Source of the DNA: Syntrophomonadaceae bacterium
GTDB lineage: Bacteria; Bacillota; Syntrophomonadia; Syntrophomonadales; Syntrophomonadaceae
Assembly (NCBI GenBank): GCA_028706315.1
Contig: JAQWBP010000004.1
Span: forward strand, 76,846 to 117,304
DNA: 40,459 nt
Direction: 5' to 3'
The notes below the pieces were generated by a model. It was not told where the DNA came from. It was given only the letters and a program-made list of their open reading frames with translations, and did no database searches. The position numbers were made by a program, and so were the translations under genes. Shown one piece after another: positions 26,219 through 33,670 of the stretch. The number at the start of each line of letters is the position of its first letter. The first letter of the stretch is position 1.

Positions 26219-26965
26219 TTACTTCAGCTGGTCAGGTATTAGTGCAATTGGCGGTATTTTCCGCTTATGTTCACTTCTTTTTATCATATTTTCAATCTTT
26301 ATACTGGCAGCTGGATCTATTTCGTTGTCACTCAAATAACCATCCAGGTCTTGATAAGTGATACCCATTTCGTCTTCATCTGTTTGTCCGGGCCAAAGTC
26401 CTCCTGATGGTGGTTTGTCAATTATTATCTCCGGAACCTGCAGGTAATGGGCGAGTTCATATACTTCTTTCTTCAAAAGATCACCCAATAGCTGCAAATC
26501 GACCCCGATATCGCCATGTTTCGTCGAATAGCCTGTATTGATTTCACTCCGGTTACTAGTACCAATAACTAGGTTATTACGTGCCTGGGCAGAGTAATAG
26601 AGGGCTATCATGCGCAGACGCGGTTTAATATTGGCCAGCAGCAGCTTACCCTTCTTACCATCCAATTTCAAATAGGATTGGAACTGAGCAGCAAGGATAT
26701 GAAAAGCATTATCCAGTTCTACTACCTGGAAGGGAATATTAAACTTTTCCACCAGGAGCCTGCTATGCATCATGTCAGTAATATGGCTCTCACAGGGCAA
26801 GTATAAAGCCATACAATTATCTGGAAAGGCTTTTTTGGCTATAACTGCAGCAACAGCCGAATCAATGCCTCCACTAACACCCAGGACTACACCGGAAGCA
26901 CCAGCTTCTGTAACCCTTTGCCTCAACCAGTCTGTTAGGTACTGAACAACAGTTTCACAATTCAT
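26219..26965 (-). CDS. nadE: NAD+ synthetase, ammonia-dependent type
   Basis: A 248-residue N-type ATP pyrophosphatase with the P-loop LGVSGGIDSAVAAV, the NIKPRLRMIALYYSAQ helix, GTSNRSEINTGYSTKHGDIGVDLQLLGDL and the C-terminal PPSGGLWPGQTDEDEMG. It amidates deamido-NAD with ammonia. There is no glutaminase domain, so it must take free ammonia or a separate donor. It starts 18 bases after cysK in the sulfur-assimilation operon, an unusual neighbour. Confidence 0.95.
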   Translation of the reverse strand: MNCETVVQYLTDWLRQRVTEAGASGVVLGVSGGIDSAVAAVIAKKAFPDNCMALYLPCESHITDMMHSRLLVEKFNIPFQVVELDNAFHILAAQFQSYLKLDGKKGKLLLANIKPRLRMIALYYSAQARNNLVIGTSNRSEINTGYSTKHGDIGVDLQLLGDLLKKEVYELAHYLQVPEIIIDKPPSGGLWPGQTDEDEMGITYQDLDGYLSDNEIDPAASIKIENMIKRSEHKRKIPPIALIPDQLK

Positions 26966-26983
26966 TTTAAGGAAACTCCTCCT

Positions 26984-27901
26984 CTATTTAAATAGCTCAG
27001 TCGACATATATTTTTCGGCTCCATCAGGCGCAATGGCGAGTATTTTTTTATCTTTTCCGATTTGTCTGGCTATAGTAAGAGCAGCAAATATAGCCGCCCC
27101 TGAAGAAATGCCTAGAAGTAGTGCCTCTTTACTAGCCATCGCGCGGCAGGTATTAATGGCCTCATCATCTTTTACCGGAATTATCTCGTCAATTAATTCA
27201 GAATTCAACACGGAAGGAATAAATCCTGCACCAATTCCTTGAAGTTTATGTGTACCAGCTGGTTTGCCACTTAGTACTGCTGAATTAAAAGGCTCCACCG
27301 CCACAATTTTAATACCTGGTATAGTTGCCTTTAAAACCTTGGCTATTCCTGTTATAGTTCCGCCGGTGCCAACACCGCAAACTAGCACATCAAGATTACT
27401 ACCCATTTGTTCTAAGATCTCCCGGGCGGTTGATACTTCATGGCTTTCGGCATTATCATGGTTTTCAAACTGTTTTATCATGTAATATCTGGGATCTGAT
27501 GCAGCCATACTCTGGGCTTTTTCCACCGCACCCGACATTCCTTGGTCAGCAGGAGTAAGTATCAGCTCAGCTCCATACGCCCGTAATATTTTTTTCCGCT
27601 CATCACTCATATTTTCTGGCATTACAATAATAAGGGGATAACCTTTCAATGAAGCCGCTATCGCCAGGCCGATTCCCATGTTGCCACTCGTAGCCTCCAG
27701 TATAATTGAGCCGGGTTTTAGTTTTCCTTCTTTTTCAGCCTTTTCTATCAAATAGAGGCCAGGGCGATCTTTTATGCTGCCACCAGGATTAAAACCCTCA
27801 AGTTTGACATAAACTTCTGCGTCATTTTCTGCGGTCATTTTTTGTAACTTTAATACCGGAGTCTGTCCAATAAGTTCTAGTACACTATTGACTACTTTCA
27901 T
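26984..27901 (-). CDS. cysK: Cysteine synthase (O-acetylserine sulfhydrylase)
   Basis: A 305-residue PLP enzyme. The lysine is in GGSIKDRPGLYLIEKAE, the substrate loop is EATSGNMGIGLA, the phosphate loop is GVGTGGTITGIAK, and LLGISSGAA lies near the C-terminus. It makes cysteine from O-acetylserine and sulfide. The start overlaps the end of the COG2122 gene by 17 bases, with AGGAGG eight bases upstream. No serine acetyltransferase is present in the window. Confidence 0.95.
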   Translation of the reverse strand: MKVVNSVLELIGQTPVLKLQKMTAENDAEVYVKLEGFNPGGSIKDRPGLYLIEKAEKEGKLKPGSIILEATSGNMGIGLAIAASLKGYPLIIVMPENMSDERKKILRAYGAELILTPADQGMSGAVEKAQSMAASDPRYYMIKQFENHDNAESHEVSTAREILEQMGSNLDVLVCGVGTGGTITGIAKVLKATIPGIKIVAVEPFNSAVLSGKPAGTHKLQGIGAGFIPSVLNSELIDEIIPVKDDEAINTCRAMASKEALLLGISSGAAIFAALTIARQIGKDKKILAIAPDGAEKYMSTELFK

Positions 27902-28676
27902 TTGTATTCCTCCTTGCTACCGGCGTAATTTCGATCTCTCCCCAGGCAGCGATATTGTCATCTTTGATAACTAAAATGCCAGAAACACCTGGGATAGCTT
28001 TTGCATAATCAATTGCCTTTATTAAGTCAGCTTTACTCTTTACTAGATTTCCAGCCATGGTTGCCACCGCATCAGCCAGAGCTGCAGGACGTCCTTTTAT
28101 TACGGCTGCGTCAGCTTTACCAAAACTAAGGCTGTGACCAACTGTCCCTGAAGAAGTACAAATGCTTAAGGGGCATTCTCGGGGCTTGACTTGTATAGCA
28201 ATTTTGTTACTGAAACTTGAATTCCCGGCAAAAACTGCAATTTTTCGGTCCCGGGAAGAATTAATATAGATATCGCCACCATTCTCAATTATAACTTCCC
28301 GAGTATAATTGTTAAGCTTTTTACCTATATATTCAGCTACCGCACCTGCGACTGCAGCCATAGGCCCCACTCCAGCCTGCCTGGCTGCTTTAGCCATTTC
28401 AACACCTATTGCAGGCGCACCCGGGAGCAGTTCGCTTGGCACCAGGGAACTTTTGAATTCTGGGTGTAAAGATATATAGCTTTCAATATCGCCCCTGACC
28501 TTGAACAATTCTTTTTCACAGAAAGCTACCAGGCTATCAGAGTAGCTTTCTGTATCTACCCCAATTGCCAGGTCACTTTCCTTTACTTTTATATTAAAAT
28601 AACATAAATCACTCGCCGTGTGCAGCAAACGGTAATCGCGTTTTACATATTTCGACGTATTTTTATTATCCGCCAT
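27885..28676 (-). CDS. UPF0280 / COG2122 protein of homocysteine biosynthesis
   Basis: A 263-residue member of UPF0280, distantly related to ApbE flavin transferases. Visible are GPMAAVAGAVAEYIGKKL, VIIENGGDIYIN, SICTSSGTVGHSLSFGKADAAVI and the DAVATMAGN-like helix. In Methanosarcina the COG2122 protein promotes sulfide assimilation into homocysteine alongside COG1900 and a NIL-ferredoxin. Here it follows the NIL-ferredoxin gene by 5 bases, so all three partners are adjacent. Its chemistry is not established. Confidence 0.87.
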   Translation of the reverse strand: MADNKNTSKYVKRDYRLLHTASDLCYFNIKVKESDLAIGVDTESYSDSLVAFCEKELFKVRGDIESYISLHPEFKSSLVPSELLPGAPAIGVEMAKAARQAGVGPMAAVAGAVAEYIGKKLNNYTREVIIENGGDIYINSSRDRKIAVFAGNSSFSNKIAIQVKPRECPLSICTSSGTVGHSLSFGKADAAVIKGRPAALADAVATMAGNLVKSKADLIKAIDYAKAIPGVSGILVIKDDNIAAWGEIEITPVARRNTNESSQ

Positions 28677-28681
28677 GCAGG

Positions 28682-29104
28682 TTATACCAGCCCTCGTATA
28701 TCAAAATGTAGTGTAATAGCACGTGTAGGACAACAGTCAAGACACATACCACATACTACACATTTGGAGTTATTAAATGATATTTCCATAGTCTCACGGT
28801 TTATTTCCAGGGCTTCAGTGGGGCAAAATGAGGCACATGCTCCACACTGAATACAGACATCCTCCTGCCAGACAACTGTTTCGCTAAGGGATTCAACAAT
28901 AACACCCAGCCCTTTTAAGAAACTTATACCTTCCTGGTATTTATCTTTTTCCCCTTCCATTTCCACGACCAGATAGCCCTGTTTTTGCGGATTTATATCA
29001 GCCTTTAGTATATTTACAACTAAATCATAATTCTTAACCAGGCGATAGATAATCGGCTGTTCTGATTGTGCAGCAGAAAAATATAAAACTACTTTATTTT
29101 TCAT
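28682..29104 (-). CDS. NIL-domain ferredoxin, homocysteine biosynthesis partner
   Basis: A 140-residue protein with an N-terminal NIL domain (VVLYFSAAQSEQPIIYRLVKNYDLVVNI), then two 4Fe-4S motifs, CIQCGACASFCPTEAL and CVVCGMCLDCCPTRAI. This matches the NIL-Fer protein that, with COG1900, converts aspartate semialdehyde and sulfide to homocysteine in anaerobes. It is placed 2 bases after the COG1900 gene and 5 bases before COG2122. The clusters probably supply electrons for the reductive sulfur insertion. Confidence 0.92.
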   Translation of the reverse strand: MKNKVVLYFSAAQSEQPIIYRLVKNYDLVVNILKADINPQKQGYLVVEMEGEKDKYQEGISFLKGLGVIVESLSETVVWQEDVCIQCGACASFCPTEALEINRETMEISFNNSKCVVCGMCLDCCPTRAITLHFDIRGLV

Positions 29105-29106
29105 AC

Positions 29107-30342
29107 TTAATCCCTCCCATTACCATTCAAGAAAAAACCTTCAACACTACGTTCCGGTATTGACTTGAACTCAATATCAGCCTCGGCAGAAGGAATTGGG
29201 GCTACAGGCCTGATTAATTCAAATGTACCGTCTTGAATCCACTGTTTTAGTGTAGCAGCAATTATTCTTGCCCGTGGATAACTAGACTGTGATGTCGTTT
29301 TTATTTCTTTACCATTGATAATAATTTTACCACTCTTTAGCGCTTTAAAATTGGCCAGACCGAGATCTATAGGTTTGGAGTAGGGATATCCTTCATTATA
29401 ATCAACTATGGGACAGTAGATATCTTCATCTTTTACTGCAGTATAGCGTAGTATTTCTTCATCGAGAATGGGGATTGGTATCCCTATTCCTACTGCCATG
29501 GTAGCTCCGTAGCCTATGTAGCTTAGCCCTACCAGCCAATTAGGATCCATTTGTTTGAGATCACCGATTACTGACAAGGTTCCGGCAGTAGCCATTGGTA
29601 CTCCGTTTTCACCCCTTAAAACGTTAGGATGGTGCTGAGTCCCGTTCCATGCCACATACCCAATGCCCCCGCCCAGGAATATTCTGGTGCCAATTCCAAG
29701 CGTCTTATAATAAGGATCATTTAGTAAAGGACTTAATTGTCCCGCTGTTGCATAACTGGCATTACCCAGGTGTGGCTTGAGTATACCCATATAAGTATAA
29801 AGAGTTCTATCACCAAGGTTAACCGCACAATTATAATTCTGATAAGCGTTACGAGGGTTAAAAATAAAAGCTTCATTAACATCATTAAGGGTAATAATAG
29901 TATCAACCTTTTTATTAGGATAACAATCGGTGCCATAAGCTGTGGCCTCTAACCTGATTTCTTTACCAGCTACTAGATCATGAATAACATGACCTCCTCC
30001 ATAGCTAAAGCGGCCAGGATAAACCTTATTCTCTGGATCAGTATCTGGCAACTGGGCAGCTCCGAGATAGGCATCAACCGCAGCTATGCCGGCATAAGCC
30101 TCCACCCCATTTAACCAGACTTTTTTCATTTTAATCCTTGGATTTGAATGGCCAAAATTAATAAAGGCTCCTGAGGAACACATGGGGCCAAAAGTTCCCG
30201 TAGTCACAACATCAATTTCTTTGGCTGCCCTTTCATAGCCTTTTTCCTCAACAATCCCAATAACTTCTTCAGCTGTAACTACCACAGCTTCACCCTGCCT
30301 GATTTTTTCATTAATTTCCTCGTAGGTCTTTTTGCAAGTCAT
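29107..30342 (-). CDS. Homocysteine biosynthesis protein (COG1900, DUF39)
   Basis: A 411-residue DUF39 (HcyBio) protein. The family's conserved cysteines are visible in TTGTFGPMCSSGAFINFGHS (Cys55) and YGTDCYPNKK (Cys140). Archaeal members may carry C-terminal CBS domains; this one does not. Genetic work in Methanosarcina shows that the family, with the NIL-ferredoxin, makes homocysteine from aspartate semialdehyde, bypassing O-acetylhomoserine. The ATG overlaps the metH stop (TAATG), so the product is made beside its consumer. Confidence 0.92.
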   Translation of the reverse strand: MTCKKTYEEINEKIRQGEAVVVTAEEVIGIVEEKGYERAAKEIDVVTTGTFGPMCSSGAFINFGHSNPRIKMKKVWLNGVEAYAGIAAVDAYLGAAQLPDTDPENKVYPGRFSYGGGHVIHDLVAGKEIRLEATAYGTDCYPNKKVDTIITLNDVNEAFIFNPRNAYQNYNCAVNLGDRTLYTYMGILKPHLGNASYATAGQLSPLLNDPYYKTLGIGTRIFLGGGIGYVAWNGTQHHPNVLRGENGVPMATAGTLSVIGDLKQMDPNWLVGLSYIGYGATMAVGIGIPIPILDEEILRYTAVKDEDIYCPIVDYNEGYPYSKPIDLGLANFKALKSGKIIINGKEIKTTSQSSYPRARIIAATLKQWIQDGTFELIRPVAPIPSAEADIEFKSIPERSVEGFFLNGNGRD

Positions 30343-32867
30343 TAATCTCCCCCCTGGTTTAATAATTTTTGCGCAGCAAGAACTGCCTGCCGGGCATCTT
30401 CAGCATAGGTATCTGCACCAATACTATCAGCATATTCCTGAGTCAGGACTGCTCCGCCTACCATCACCTTACAATTTAGTCCCCGAGCTTTTACCCCGGT
30501 AATTACTTCCTTCATACGCGGCATAGTTGTTGTCATAAGAGCACTTAATCCAATTAAGTCTGCCCCTTCTTGCTCAGCTGTATCAAGTATTAGCTCCGAT
30601 TTTACGTCCTTACCAAGATCAATAATTTTAAATCCGTAATTTTCGAGCATTACACTGACAATATTTTTGCCAATATCATGTATATCACCTTCTACAGTAG
30701 CCATAATAATAACTCCCCTTGAGTCCCCGGTTTCTTCCGACATATGTTGTTTTACCTGGTTAAAGGCCACCTTCATTGTTTCCGCTGCCATCATTAACTG
30801 AGGCAGAAAATATTTTTTTTCATCATACAACTGACCCGCTTTTTCAATTCCCGGAATTAAAGCCTGATTTACTATTTCCACCGGAATCATTCCATCGTTA
30901 AGTGCTCCCGCAATTAAGCTCTCTATTACATCCCGGTTTCCCTCCAGTACTGCCTGGCTTATCTGCTCTTTGATGGATCCGGTGGCATCAGATGTAAGTT
31001 TAATCTCTCCTTTGCTCTGGGGAGCTACAGTTGTTTCAGCCTTTTGACCACCTTTATTTAAAATCAAATCAGGTATGTTACAAGTTTGACAAATAGCATG
31101 CCGAACTTTTCCACCAGTGCTCTCTCCTGGCTTCATATCCCGGTATTTTTCAATAAAATCCTGGCTGTTTATATCTCTGTTCAGCAGAACAGCAGCAGCA
31201 CGGGTAGCATCCATCATCCGTTCATCAAAGGGATTGATTATGGGTAAATCTAGTCCAGCGAACCAGGCCATGGCCAGATACGAAGAGTTTAATATACTGC
31301 GTGCCGGTAACCCGTGGGATACATTACTAACTCCCAGGACTGTCCCTACACCTAGCTCTTCTTTTACTGTTTGTACCCCTTTTAGGGTTTCCATAACTTG
31401 TGACTGCTCGGCGCTGGCAGTCTTTACCAGGCAGTCTATATATATATCTTCATCCCGCAGGCCATATTCTTTCGCACGTCTATATATTTTCCTGGCCACT
31501 TCCATGCGATCTTCGGCCCGCTCAGGTATACCTTTTTCATCAAGGCACAAGCCTAGTACAGCCGCACCGTATTTTTTGGCTAGGGGAAGAATGATGTCCA
31601 GGTTTTTATCTTCACCAGTAGTAGAATTTATGAGAGGCCTGCCAACAAAGTTTTTTAGACCTGACTCAATAGCTGCGGCATTAGATGAATCAATCGAGAT
31701 TGGTATATCTACTGCTGCCTGAATATTAGTTACTGCCTGTTCCATGGCTCCTGGCTCATCTATCCCTGGAACCCCCATATTTACATCCAGCATCGGAGCT
31801 CCACCTGCTATCTGTTTTCTAGCTTCATCTACAACTATGTGCATTTGACCATCTTTTATATCCTGGGCTAATTTTTTTCGAGCGGTAGGATTTATCCGTT
31901 CCCCTATAAAAGCCAGCGGATGTTCATTACCTATTAGAATATGTTTAGTACGCGATGCAAAAGCCAGCAGTTTCTTCCGGGTTCTGGTTACTGGCGGAAG
32001 ATCTCTCACGACACCTGCTATAGCCCGAATATGTTCAGGAGTAGTACCACAACATCCGCCTATAATGTTGGCACCAGCATCTCGTAATATTAGAGCATAC
32101 TCTGCCATTTCGTCTGGAGAATCAGGAAAAATAGTTTCTGTGCCCACCAATTGTGGTAACCCAGCATTCGGCTCCACTGAAAGAAATACACTGGCGTATC
32201 TGTTCATGGTCTCAATAACCGGGAGTAATTCTCTGGCACCTCCTGAACAGTTAGCACCAATAGCAAGTGGCTGCAGAGCCTCCAGTATAATAAGAGCTGT
32301 AACTGGATCAGTCCCCATCATGGTTCTTCCATCTTCTTCAAAACTCATATGAGCAATAACCGGGAGCCGGGTATTATGGCGGGCAGCTATAAGGGCAATG
32401 CGCATCTCACCAATATCTGTCATGGTCTCAATTGACAATAAATCAGCACCTGCCCTTTCACAAGCAATAACTTGCTCGCTAAATGCCTGGTATAGTGTAT
32501 CAAAATCAGTATCGCCAATAGGTTGTAGCATTTTACCCGTGGGGCCAATGGAGGCTGCCACCAGTGTTTTGCCCCTGGCACTTCGCCTGGCTATATTTAC
32601 AGCCTCGGCATTAATTTCCTCCACTTTATCTTCCAGGCTATATTCGGCTAGCTTAATCCGGTTAGCTCCAAAAGTATTAGTCTGGATAATATCGGCACCA
32701 GCTTCAGCATAATCCTCATGAATTTTACCTAGAATTCTCGGATTATTTATACCAAATAATTCCGGGCATTCCCCGGGTTGAATCCCGTTTTTCTGCAACA
32801 TAGTACCCATGGCCCCATCTAGCACCAGAATTCTACTTTTTAATAAAGATTCAATATCTGCAGACAT
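30342..32867 (-). CDS. metH: Cobalamin-dependent methionine synthase without reactivation domain
   Basis: An 841-residue protein. Residues 1-290 are the homocysteine S-methyltransferase barrel with the zinc cysteines (GANCSGG and GGCCGTTPEH). About 320-590 is the pterin-binding domain (FIGERINPTARKKL, SIDSSNAAAIE). About 640-720 is the B12 cap, and the cobalamin domain carries GDIHDIG with the lower-ligand His near 730. The C-terminal SAM-binding reactivation domain of E. coli MetH is absent, as in several anaerobes. The methyl donor is presumably methyl-THF. A SAM-I riboswitch precedes the gene, so its operon is repressed when SAM is plentiful. Confidence 0.95.
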   Translation of the reverse strand: MSADIESLLKSRILVLDGAMGTMLQKNGIQPGECPELFGINNPRILGKIHEDYAEAGADIIQTNTFGANRIKLAEYSLEDKVEEINAEAVNIARRSARGKTLVAASIGPTGKMLQPIGDTDFDTLYQAFSEQVIACERAGADLLSIETMTDIGEMRIALIAARHNTRLPVIAHMSFEEDGRTMMGTDPVTALIILEALQPLAIGANCSGGARELLPVIETMNRYASVFLSVEPNAGLPQLVGTETIFPDSPDEMAEYALILRDAGANIIGGCCGTTPEHIRAIAGVVRDLPPVTRTRKKLLAFASRTKHILIGNEHPLAFIGERINPTARKKLAQDIKDGQMHIVVDEARKQIAGGAPMLDVNMGVPGIDEPGAMEQAVTNIQAAVDIPISIDSSNAAAIESGLKNFVGRPLINSTTGEDKNLDIILPLAKKYGAAVLGLCLDEKGIPERAEDRMEVARKIYRRAKEYGLRDEDIYIDCLVKTASAEQSQVMETLKGVQTVKEELGVGTVLGVSNVSHGLPARSILNSSYLAMAWFAGLDLPIINPFDERMMDATRAAAVLLNRDINSQDFIEKYRDMKPGESTGGKVRHAICQTCNIPDLILNKGGQKAETTVAPQSKGEIKLTSDATGSIKEQISQAVLEGNRDVIESLIAGALNDGMIPVEIVNQALIPGIEKAGQLYDEKKYFLPQLMMAAETMKVAFNQVKQHMSEETGDSRGVIIMATVEGDIHDIGKNIVSVMLENYGFKIIDLGKDVKSELILDTAEQEGADLIGLSALMTTTMPRMKEVITGVKARGLNCKVMVGGAVLTQEYADSIGADTYAEDARQAVLAAQKLLNQGGD

Positions 32868-32974
32868 TATAAATACTCCCCCTTTGTTACTATATATTTT
32901 ATAATTGCTTCCCGGGGGAAATACCTTTTAGGTTATTAATCCCAGGTCGCAGACTTTTTACTATAAATTGGTAT

Positions 32975-33005
32975 GAAAAAACCCTCTTAATATATTAAGA
33001 GGGTT
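32975..33005 (-). terminator. Terminator of the SAM riboswitch
   Basis: AACCCTCTTAATATATTAAGAGGGTT is a near-perfect palindrome followed by T residues on the minus strand. It lies just after the SAM-I aptamer and 108 bases before metH. Confidence 0.92.
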
Positions 33006-33019
33006 AAACGGTTTTCTCC

Positions 33020-33124
33020 CTCTTATCTTTCAGGATTAGTCCTGCAGGATTTGGCACCATACCTTAATAGGTAGGCGGTTGCCGGGCTTCATCGGGCCAG
33101 TCCCTCCACCTCTCTCGATAAGAG
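33020..33124 (-). promoter_or_regulatory. SAM-I (S-box) riboswitch
   Basis: On the minus strand P1 pairs CTCTTATC with GATAAGAG. Inside are the signature AGAGGTGGAGGGA, then CTGGCCCGATGAAGCCCGGCAACC, then GGTGCCAAATCC, and a CCTGCAGGACTAATCCTGAAAGA end. All the SAM-contacting segments are present. The aptamer begins only 23 bases after the tatA stop, so either a promoter lies within tatA or transcription reads through from tatA. Confidence 0.96.
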
Positions 33125-33147
33125 AATTTATTAATTTATCAAAATTA

Positions 33148-33441
33148 TTACAGGTCTTCTTTCCCTGTATCATCGTCTGTCTTTTTAGCAGCTGTATCAG
33201 ATTGTACGCTGTCAGACTTATCTGCTGTCTTCTGGATATTTGCACGTACAGGTTCTTCATCAAAGCTAATAGTTTCTTTAAATTCTTCTTTTATACCTGA
33301 TGTAGCCTTTTTAAAATCCCTAGTAGCTTTACCAAGGGATTTTGCCACTTCAGGTAATTTACCTGGACCAACCACAATTAAGGCTATAGCTAAAATAAAT
33401 ATCAGTTCCCAGGGTCCGATATTGCCAATAAATCCAACCAT
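33148..33441 (-). CDS. tatA: Twin-arginine translocase subunit TatA
   Basis: A 97-residue protein with the TatA pattern: short N-terminus, membrane helix (GPWELIFILAIALIVVGPGKLPE), an amphipathic helix (AKSLGKATRDFKKAT) and a charged tail rich in Asp and Lys. The ATG at 33441 has AGG eight bases before it; the frame is open to a TTG at 33462 that lacks a ribosome site. No tatC is present in the window. The end of the IS607-type element lies about 20-30 bases upstream and may have cut it from its original promoter. Confidence 0.9.
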   Translation of the reverse strand: MVGFIGNIGPWELIFILAIALIVVGPGKLPEVAKSLGKATRDFKKATSGIKEEFKETISFDEEPVRANIQKTADKSDSVQSDTAAKKTDDDTGKEDL

Positions 33442-33484
33442 AGTTGTTACCTGGTTTCCCAAACTATATATTTCTATATAACCT

Positions 33485-33670
33485 GGCGTTCTATCGACTA
33501 TAGAACGGGTAGCTCACAGGATTCGCTACCTTGGAGTGTTTGGCTACAAACCCTATTGCCAGTAAAAAACTTAAGTCTCTTACCGTACTGCAGGGCTACG
33601 GGAGTTACCCGTCTCCTTTAGTACCCTGCCAGTGCCTTTCCTTCCAGGTGGCTCCATCTGGCAGTTGTCC
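33485..33670 (-). ncRNA. Possible TnpB guide RNA (omega/HEARO-type) at the element end
   Basis: After the tnpB stop the minus strand has successive hairpins. CTGCCAG pairs with CTGGCAG (33658-33664 with 33626-33632), ACGGG with CCCGT (33598-33612), GGTAGC with GCTACC (33508-33530) and GTTCTAT with ATAGAAC (33488-33506). A GC-rich structured stretch at the 3' side of tnpB is where IS200/IS605 and IS607 elements encode their guide RNA. I have not matched it to a covariance model. Confidence 0.4.

Noticed and set aside
28620-28850. Plus-strand and other antisense open frames opposite the sulfur operon and opposite most genes
   Set aside because: They are shadows of well-identified minus-strand genes, without ribosome sites or recognisable protein families.
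33036-33263. Minus-strand frame of 75 codons overlapping the SAM riboswitch and the tatA 3' end
   Set aside because: It lies out of frame with tatA and crosses the aptamer; there is no family resemblance.
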